From positions 1 through 12,391 of the forward strand of contig JAHEFC010000078.1 of NCBI GenBank assembly GCA_024640385.1: a DNA stretch of 12,391 nt, in the 5' to 3' direction. The notes under the pieces were generated by a model, which was not told the DNA's origin, did no database searches, and saw only the letters and a list, made by a program, of their open reading frames with translations. Of the stretch, positions 7,663-12,391 are shown one piece after another (position 1 is the stretch's first letter; each line of letters starts with the position of its first letter). Position numbers and translations under genes: made by a program. The DNA is from Sphingobacteriales bacterium. Lineage in GTDB: Bacteria; Bacteroidota; Bacteroidia; Chitinophagales; Chitinophagaceae.

Positions 7663-8328
7663 TTACCTGATGATCGGTATGGCAACGCCAATTGATCGGT
7701 ACATTGAAGATCCGGACATATGACTTACCGGTATGGACTGGTTTCTGACAAGTACGGATACCCGACCCTTGTTTTTTGCAGCAGCAGCAAATACAGGAAT
7801 AGATCCGTATATAGCCAGGGATCCGATCAGCGGCACCGCACCGGAACTTTCTGTCCATGCACTGGTATAAACTGTGATCAGTCCTGCTGCCAGCATGGAC
7901 CATGCAATAATTGTATTCGTCCTCGCCCTATTCTGATATTTTGTGGCCAGTGTGTTGATATAATTCTTGTCAGGGTTCTGCCCCGGTTCAGTAAGTAACA
8001 TTTCTGCCATTCCCATACTTTTTGCACCTCTTGCGAAAGTGGGCCAACTCGCGATCATGGTGCCGGTGGAAACCAGTAACAAGCCAATGCCAGCTTCTTC
8101 ATTATCCAGGTTGTTTTCCATTACGGCAACAGCTGCAAATAGCGATGCCACACTGGCGCCTACCAGTATCCAGGCCGTCCGTTTTTGCTTCCTGGCTTTG
8201 TCGAGGTAGAAATTGCCCATTTCCACCCTGCTCATATTCATGGTCAAAGGATCATCGATCACCTGCGAAAAAACATAGGGGGTGAATAACAGGGAAATCA
8301 AAACGGACAGTAGTAAAACTTTCATCAT
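7663..8328 (-). CDS. Exported membrane protein with an internally duplicated two-helix hairpin
   Basis: The start is set at ATG 8328 (or the adjacent ATG 8325). The upstream in-frame ATG at 8367 would prepend 13 residues before a good signal peptide (MMKVLLLSVLISLLFTPYVFSQ). From 8328 it is 221 residues. Two similar modules follow the signal. Each has a basic or polar lead (YLDKARKQKRT; YQNRARTNT), a hydrophobic hairpin and a near-identical closing motif: PTFARGAKSMG in module 1 and PVFAAAAKNKG in module 2. Module 1 is also the one shared with the paralogue at 6948-7421. Four membrane helices are therefore likely after processing. It lies 50 bases behind the DUF6268-like gene and is followed by an intrinsic terminator, so it is probably the last gene of that unit. 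Function unknown. Confidence 0.82.
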   Translation of the reverse strand: MMKVLLLSVLISLLFTPYVFSQVIDDPLTMNMSRVEMGNFYLDKARKQKRTAWILVGASVASLFAAVAVMENNLDNEEAGIGLLLVSTGTMIASWPTFARGAKSMGMAEMLLTEPGQNPDKNYINTLATKYQNRARTNTIIAWSMLAAGLITVYTSAWTESSGAVPLIGSLAIYGSIPVFAAAAKNKGRVSVLVRNQSIPVSHMSGSSMYRSIGVAIPIIR

Positions 8329-8378
8329 TGCATGAGTTTGGGTTACCATAAAAATAACCGAAATCAAGCTTTCAGATG

Positions 8379-9218
8379 TTAATCAAATCTTAACCTGTAT
8401 TGAACGGCTAGCCGAAAATATGCACCATCATGTTTTGAAAGGATGAGCGGTTCTGAATCTTTGGTTTGGCCTGTTTCTATTTTGCGCATGATACTGTACC
8501 CTCCTTCTGCACTGGCAACAATTTTTGGTGTGAGATAGAGATCCATATAGGCACCGAGCTGGTTGTCATTGAACCTGGTATAATCAAGTTTTATAGATGA
8601 TTGAGGGGGGTTGTATACTTTATATGAATTGGTAAAGGTTCTGAAGTTGGCACCCCAGGAAAGTATTTTATTGATCCGGTATTCGTAGGTGGCATAAGCG
8701 GGGAGAATGGCGAATAATCTTTGTTTGTTGTTGATCTTCCAGTCGAGGCCAAAAAGGGGCCAGAAAAAAGGACCGAAGAATTCACTGTTATAATATCCCC
8801 CGAATTTGAACGAAAGACCCGGTCTCTTTTTATAGGTGAAAAGCAGGGCCGCGCCAGCCTGGAATCCCTCCTTGAACTGGACTTCAGGCTCACCGTTGAA
8901 CCTGGGGATGAATGCTGCCATGGTCTCCCATTTTTTCCCAAATCGTTTGGTGTAGGTGAACCAGGAGATCAGCCCCCGGTAGTGCTGCCTGTCACTGGTT
9001 TCGTAAATCTTCATCCATCTTTCTTCCCAAATGGGATTGAAAAGAAATATACTGCTGTCTTTAAAAACAATGGGAACATTCACCTGGGCCCGCAGGTGCT
9101 GGAATTCTTTAGGTTCTCCACCCGGGCTGTTGTGGTAGCTGATCTGTGCCGCGTCAAGGTATGGCTGCGCCTTTGCGATCGAAATTGACAGAAAAGCCAA
9201 AAAAAGGATCTTTCTCAT
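8379..9218 (-). CDS. DUF6268-like outer-membrane beta-barrel protein
   Basis: The 279-residue protein has a signal peptide (MRKILFLAFLSISIAKAQ) and then a run of predicted amphipathic strands with aromatic girdles (FNPIWEERWM, FGGYYNSEFFGPFFWP, YATYEYRINKILSWGANF) ending in AVQYRLRFD. This pattern and the opening HLRAQVNVPIVFKDSSI resemble the DUF6268 barrel family of Bacteroidota, as I recall it. No database check was possible. It is probably an outer-membrane protein of unknown cargo. It lies between the lipoprotein gene (51 bases upstream) and the duplicated-hairpin gene (50 bases downstream) on the same strand, consistent with one transcript. The ATG at 9218 is preceded by AACTC at 7 bases and no Shine-Dalgarno sequence. 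Confidence 0.82.
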   Translation of the reverse strand: MRKILFLAFLSISIAKAQPYLDAAQISYHNSPGGEPKEFQHLRAQVNVPIVFKDSSIFLFNPIWEERWMKIYETSDRQHYRGLISWFTYTKRFGKKWETMAAFIPRFNGEPEVQFKEGFQAGAALLFTYKKRPGLSFKFGGYYNSEFFGPFFWPLFGLDWKINNKQRLFAILPAYATYEYRINKILSWGANFRTFTNSYKVYNPPQSSIKLDYTRFNDNQLGAYMDLYLTPKIVASAEGGYSIMRKIETGQTKDSEPLILSKHDGAYFRLAVQYRLRFD

Positions 9219-9269
9219 CAGGCTTGAGTTAATGTGAATGTAGACAAATGTTCGCTGTTAAGTTCAACT

Positions 9270-9803
9270 TCATCTTATGTATGTAATTTCTGTTACATCG
9301 AAAGATCCGTTTTCGATGAATACACTGTCAAGATCTTTCCCAATTGCTGTGAATCCGAAGCTTCCGCTCATTTTTTTTGTCACCTTCCTGGCATTGTATT
9401 TTTCACCGGTAAAAAAATCTGTCAATTTTACGTTAGTGGAATTCGTTTCGTATTGTTCTATATAAAGCTCACCATTGCCCCTTGAGGTATCAGCTATATA
9501 GGTTTTATCAGTGCTGCGAAAATTCAGACTGAATTTTAAAGAGGAGCCAGGGTCAATGACAGACCTGCTTCCTTTTGAAAGTGTAGTTGGGTGTATGCTC
9601 AGTTGCATATTTTCTTTTTCGAAATACATAAGCAGATCTTGCTGTTCAGTATTGAAATAGCTCCCTGTAATTTCCCGGCCATTGACTTTCATTTTGATCA
9701 GGTTTTCGATTGCGTCCGGCGAAGGCTCATCTTTGCTGCATCCGGATGCCATGGCCATACCTATTAAAAACCCAAGTACTGCGATCATTCTTAAATTTTT
9801 CAT
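9270..9803 (-). CDS. Lipoprotein, possibly surface-exported
   Basis: The 177-residue protein has a lipoprotein signal ending MAMASGC, with the lipidated cysteine at residue 22. The following residues SKDE resemble the lipoprotein export signal (a lysine or acidic cluster right after the cysteine) that sends Bacteroidota lipoproteins to the cell surface, so surface display is plausible. The mature part is beta-rich, with KMKVNGREITGSYFN near the start. This recalls the DUF6252-type small lipoproteins, but I am not sure of that match. It follows the large lipoprotein gene across a 78-base gap containing a strong GC hairpin, and precedes the DUF6268-like gene by 51 bases. Function unknown. Confidence 0.83.
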   Translation of the reverse strand: MKNLRMIAVLGFLIGMAMASGCSKDEPSPDAIENLIKMKVNGREITGSYFNTEQQDLLMYFEKENMQLSIHPTTLSKGSRSVIDPGSSLKFSLNFRSTDKTYIADTSRGNGELYIEQYETNSTNVKLTDFFTGEKYNARKVTKKMSGSFGFTAIGKDLDSVFIENGSFDVTEITYIR

Positions 9804-9828
9804 ATTGTTTTTTTTGAAGTTTATAGGA

Positions 9829-9850
9829 GCCCCCTGTGGAAACAGGGGGC
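9829..9850 (-). terminator. Strong GC hairpin between two lipoprotein genes
   Basis: GCCCCCTGT (9829-9837) and ACAGGGGGC (9842-9850) form a perfect 9-bp stem with a 4-base loop (GGAA on +, TTCC on -). It lies 31 bases past the stop of the gene at 9882 and 25 bases before the start of the gene at 9803. There is no T-run right after it on either strand, so it could be a weak terminator, an RNA processing or stability element, or a 5'-UTR structure. Strand is assigned from its neighbours only. Confidence 0.5.
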
Positions 9851-9881
9851 GTGAACTCTAACTGTCTGTCCAAAAACGTCC

Positions 9882-11465
9882 TTAGTGGGAGAGGCCCAGT
9901 TCTTTATACCTGGCTATAGAATAATGATTCAGGTTGTCTGTCATCCGAAGGGGTTGCCCCGCCTGTGGCAGGACTATCCCAGACCTCTGTCGGTAGTAAC
10001 CCCCGGCAACCAACATATAGGTGATCATGTTACCGGGTCCTTTTGTTTTCGGGGGTTTAATGTATTCGAGGTTGAGTTGGTCGTTGGATTCCAGTGACAG
10101 GTATTGGTGGTCTTCAGAGCTTATTACCTTTGCCTGGTCAACTTTGTTCTTAGTGGCGGCTAAGTTGTTCAGGTCAATAACATCTGAGGGCCGTACTGTT
10201 TCGTAGCAAAGCCCTGCCTGGTCAATATCCCAGAATCTGTAGGGGGCTTCCATTCTTACAAATACTTCTTTCCCTTCCACTTCTGAGAGATCAAGTTCCA
10301 TGGCCAGGTTCCTGGAGGCGGTATTGCCCGCAGGAGGAAAATAATCCGCCAGTTTCCAGCCGTTCTTTGTAAGGATGGAGATCTTCATAGCTGCAGAATT
10401 CATAGCCGAGTGATAACTGGCCTGGGTGGTGAGGGGATTTGTCTGGGCGGCGTCAATTTGGTGGTTAATATATCCGCTCCAGATCGAGTTTTTCATACAG
10501 GCAACCAACACGGCTTTTTTGTCGCCCTCTTTTCTGGAAAACCTTAATTGGAGCTGGCCATTGTTGGCCAGGGAGTCTGTAATATGGAATCCATAACTCT
10601 GTCCGTCGCGGAACAAGACAGATTTTGACCGATCAACAGCATTGCCAACCTTTACTTCATTTGGCATTTTGAGATACCTGATGATGAAAAGGTCTCCATA
10701 TTGGTTTCCTGCGATCTCAGTGCCTTCCGGATGAACAATTTGTTTGACTGATACATGATCTAAAAATTGTATCTCATCTTTCATTCCTCTGATCTGAAGG
10801 CGCAGGGTATCAGAGTTTGAAAGTTCTGACAGTTTGATCATATCTGTGCGTTGGAGATCCTGCCGTACGGCACCCGTGAACAGTCCTCCGATGAATTGAT
10901 ATTGGCCGGCAGTGGTTTCAATGTATGCCTGGGGGCAGTTTGCCGGGAATGCAAACACGTAAGAGAACGATATGGTCGAAACTGTTATGGCGCCTGCGGC
11001 AGCAAGAATACCTAAGATGATGACTACACCTAATACATGGCTGGCAACTGAGAGACCCCTGTTGGGTGAATTGAAATAACTGGCTGTAAAATTTTCTTTA
11101 GAGATCGTGAATTCTTTCTGGCCTGCATATCCCTGGTTTACATAGATATGGATCTCGGAAAAAAGCTCTTTGCGGTGACGGAATTTGTATTTAAAGTTAG
11201 CCTTAACAGCGGTATCAGGTTCGATATAGCGATTTGACACCAGGGAATATTCTTTAATCACCCCTGTAATCTGTTCCTCTTTGAATACGGGGTTGATCAT
11301 TTCTTTAATCCCATTCACGAAATGGACGATCAGTTTTTTTTCAGATTTCTGCAATTCCTGCAGCTGGTCTTCATTCCATTGGTCGTTCTTTTTCACTTTG
11401 TAATAGTTGTGGAAGCAGGCACTGAAGCTGATCGTGATGATGAGTAAGGCAGTGATCTTTTTCAT
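9882..11465 (-). CDS. Large lipoprotein with CPxxY-motif domain, function unknown
   Basis: The start is set at ATG 11465 (527 residues), because it gives a clean lipoprotein signal (MKKITALLIITISFSAC, lipidated C17). The earlier in-frame ATG at 11495 would overlap the predicted -7 promoter box. The N-terminal 135 residues are soluble. A long hydrophobic stretch follows (about 143-173, with HVLGVVIILGILAAAGAI), then a NCPQAYIETTAGQYQF block with GGLFTGAVRQDLQRTDMIKL. From memory this recalls an uncharacterised Bacteroidota motif (C-P-x-x-Y, then F-x-G-x-x-x-G-A, then L-x-R-x-D). The remaining 300 residues look beta-rich. A lipid anchor plus a membrane helix is unusual and suggests two contacts with the envelope. 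It is the first gene of the minus-strand envelope block. Confidence 0.83.
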   Translation of the reverse strand: MKKITALLIITISFSACFHNYYKVKKNDQWNEDQLQELQKSEKKLIVHFVNGIKEMINPVFKEEQITGVIKEYSLVSNRYIEPDTAVKANFKYKFRHRKELFSEIHIYVNQGYAGQKEFTISKENFTASYFNSPNRGLSVASHVLGVVIILGILAAAGAITVSTISFSYVFAFPANCPQAYIETTAGQYQFIGGLFTGAVRQDLQRTDMIKLSELSNSDTLRLQIRGMKDEIQFLDHVSVKQIVHPEGTEIAGNQYGDLFIIRYLKMPNEVKVGNAVDRSKSVLFRDGQSYGFHITDSLANNGQLQLRFSRKEGDKKAVLVACMKNSIWSGYINHQIDAAQTNPLTTQASYHSAMNSAAMKISILTKNGWKLADYFPPAGNTASRNLAMELDLSEVEGKEVFVRMEAPYRFWDIDQAGLCYETVRPSDVIDLNNLAATKNKVDQAKVISSEDHQYLSLESNDQLNLEYIKPPKTKGPGNMITYMLVAGGYYRQRSGIVLPQAGQPLRMTDNLNHYSIARYKELGLSH

Positions 11466-11492
11466 GACAGTAGTATTTGAGTTCACTACTGC

Positions 11493-11520
11493 CAAAGTAG
11501 AGCGCGGACTACCCGTTCAA
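11493..11520 (-). promoter_or_regulatory. Candidate promoter for the large lipoprotein gene
   Basis: On the minus strand TACTTTG (11499-11493) resembles the Bacteroidota -7 box with one base missing. TTG (11520-11518) sits 18 bases upstream as the -33 element, inside TCAATAATTGA (11517-11527 on +). The same spacing and the same palindrome occur at the promoter at 7440-7468. The predicted start of transcription is about 20 bases before ATG 11465. Confidence 0.4.
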
Positions 11521-11537
11521 TAATTGATTACCGGTCA

Positions 11538-11547
11538 GAACATGTTC
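11538..11547. promoter_or_regulatory. Perfect 10-bp palindrome GAACATGTTC, possible operator
   Basis: GAACATGTTC is its own reverse complement and lies 18 bases upstream of the predicted -33 element of the large lipoprotein gene, a fitting place for a regulator. The rest of the 196-base gap 11466-11661 shows only the promoter and a weak inverted repeat near 11634-11648. No cognate regulator is identified. Confidence 0.3.
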
Positions 11548-11661
11548 GTTTTTGGGAGAAAATCAAAATAGGGATGCATGAACCCTGAGCAGGTGTTAAA
11601 AAATGCAGCAGTTTGGTATTGGGGGACCGTTATTTGCAAATTCTGCAAAAACTAAACAGTG

Positions 11662-12391
11662 TCAAAGCCCTGAAAGCAGCACTTGCCAGGCTTCCCTGAC
11701 CTTCCCTGCATCAAGCAACTCTTTGGCATAACGGTGCAGTTCCGCTTCCATATCGTCCGGATTAGGAGCGAAATACTGGATGATGTTTTTTAGATGTGGG
11801 TCATAGAATCCGGGCTCCGGATCAGGAATGGTTTCTACGTTGGCCAGTTGCCCCAGGTTATTGCCCGTTAACACACTACTGTACCGGATATGGGAAGGCA
11901 ACTGATCTATGCCAACCCCGAGTTGCGTATTCGGTTTCGCCACGTGAAAAAGATTGGTTTCGTCAACCCTGCAATACCAGTCCCCACCCAGCCTGGCCAC
12001 GTGATGCAGTTTGCGCTGGTCGATCATGGTTTTCTCTTCATTGAGTATGGCTTCGTTAACATGCATCACCAGCACCTCGCAGATCACCAGGTTTCCCGCT
12101 CCGCCTTCTTCTCCCAGTGGTTTTATTTCAAGCACTTTACATTCCATCTGCACTTTGCACTCTTTTACACGGGGAGGCTTTACCATAACCGAATTTTCCA
12201 TGGTGAATCCGCCTTTGTGGAATTCATTCACCCCTTTAGGATATTCACAGCTGGCCAGCGACATCTGCTGCACGATGTCATGATCCACAATGTTGATCAC
12301 TACTTCCGGAACCTGATAAACGTTCTGAAGGGTATGCTTGGTTGAATTATCACGGGCCCGCCGGGATGGGGAAAACACCACCACAGGCGGA
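11662..12391 (-). CDS. Flavin reductase-like FMN-binding protein (N terminus missing)
   Basis: The frame stays open to the right edge (…PPVVVFSPSRRARDNSTKHT), so the GTG at 12384 is not the real start. About 243 residues are visible, and roughly 50-65 N-terminal residues are probably missing by comparison with the family. The motif FSPSRRARDNSTKHTLQN, the SCEYPKGVNEF segment and KPPRVKECKVQMECKV are typical of the flavin reductase (DIM6/NTAB, Flavin_Reduct) family. These proteins bind FMN in a split beta-barrel and use NAD(P)H or act as flavin-dependent oxidoreductases in the cytoplasm. The last 75 residues form a family-specific tail with an acidic-helical end (DDMEAELHRYAKELL). It is separated by 196 bases from the envelope block and looks unrelated to it. 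Confidence 0.92.
   Translation of the reverse strand, partial: PPVVVFSPSRRARDNSTKHTLQNVYQVPEVVINIVDHDIVQQMSLASCEYPKGVNEFHKGGFTMENSVMVKPPRVKECKVQMECKVLEIKPLGEEGGAGNLVICEVLVMHVNEAILNEEKTMIDQRKLHHVARLGGDWYCRVDETNLFHVAKPNTQLGVGIDQLPSHIRYSSVLTGNNLGQLANVETIPDPEPGFYDPHLKNIIQYFAPNPDDMEAELHRYAKELLDAGKVREAWQVLLSGL

Noticed and set aside
11634..11648. Inverted repeat TTGCA / TGCAA after the flavin reductase gene
   Set aside because: Only 5 bp of AT-rich stem with no T-run. Too weak to call a terminator.
1..12391. CRISPR arrays, insertion sequences, tRNA or phage-defence genes
   Set aside because: Looked for regular direct repeats, transposase motifs, terminal inverted repeats and tRNA-like folds. None seen.

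Overview
The window looks like chromosomal DNA of a member of the Bacteroidota, probably a Chitinophaga-like or other Sphingobacteriia-type lineage. The evidence is a Y_Y_Y-domain hybrid sensor kinase, start codons without clear Shine-Dalgarno sequences, a dense set of small signal-peptide proteins of Bacteroidota-only families, and two promoter candidates of the Bacteroidota -33/-7 type. The lineage is inferred from protein style, not from a marker gene. I see no mobile elements, CRISPR arrays, tRNA or rRNA.

Region 1 (1-5576, + strand) is a signal-transduction operon. It holds a large hybrid histidine kinase whose 5' end is off the window (Y_Y_Y sensor, membrane helix, three GAF domains, kinase core, a receiver, and a decayed second receiver). 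A stand-alone CheY-like receiver follows, then a GAF-containing class III nucleotide cyclase. The gaps are only 28 and 14 bases. The simplest reading is that an external signal controls phosphorylation of the receivers, and the pathway ends in a cyclic nucleotide made by a cyclase with non-canonical substrate-pocket residues.

Region 2 (5629-11465, - strand) is a run of seven genes for exported envelope proteins, convergent with region 1. They are a glycine-rich membrane protein, a PorT-like outer-membrane barrel, two paralogous two-helix-hairpin proteins (one with the hairpin duplicated internally), a DUF6268-like barrel, a lipoprotein with a surface-export-like signal, and a large lipoprotein with a CPxxY motif. 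Promoter and terminator signals suggest two main transcription units. One runs 11465 -> 7663 and ends at a good intrinsic terminator. The other runs 7421 -> 6302 and ends at a hairpin, with the gene at 5629-6234 beyond it. The two predicted promoters share the same 11-base palindrome at the -33 position, hinting at common control.

Region 3 (11662-12391, - strand) is the C-terminal part of a flavin reductase-like FMN protein, cut by the right edge of the window.

The most interesting points are the kinase-receiver-cyclase operon with its degenerate terminal receiver and unusual cyclase pocket, and the family of duplicated hairpin membrane proteins with a shared promoter element.
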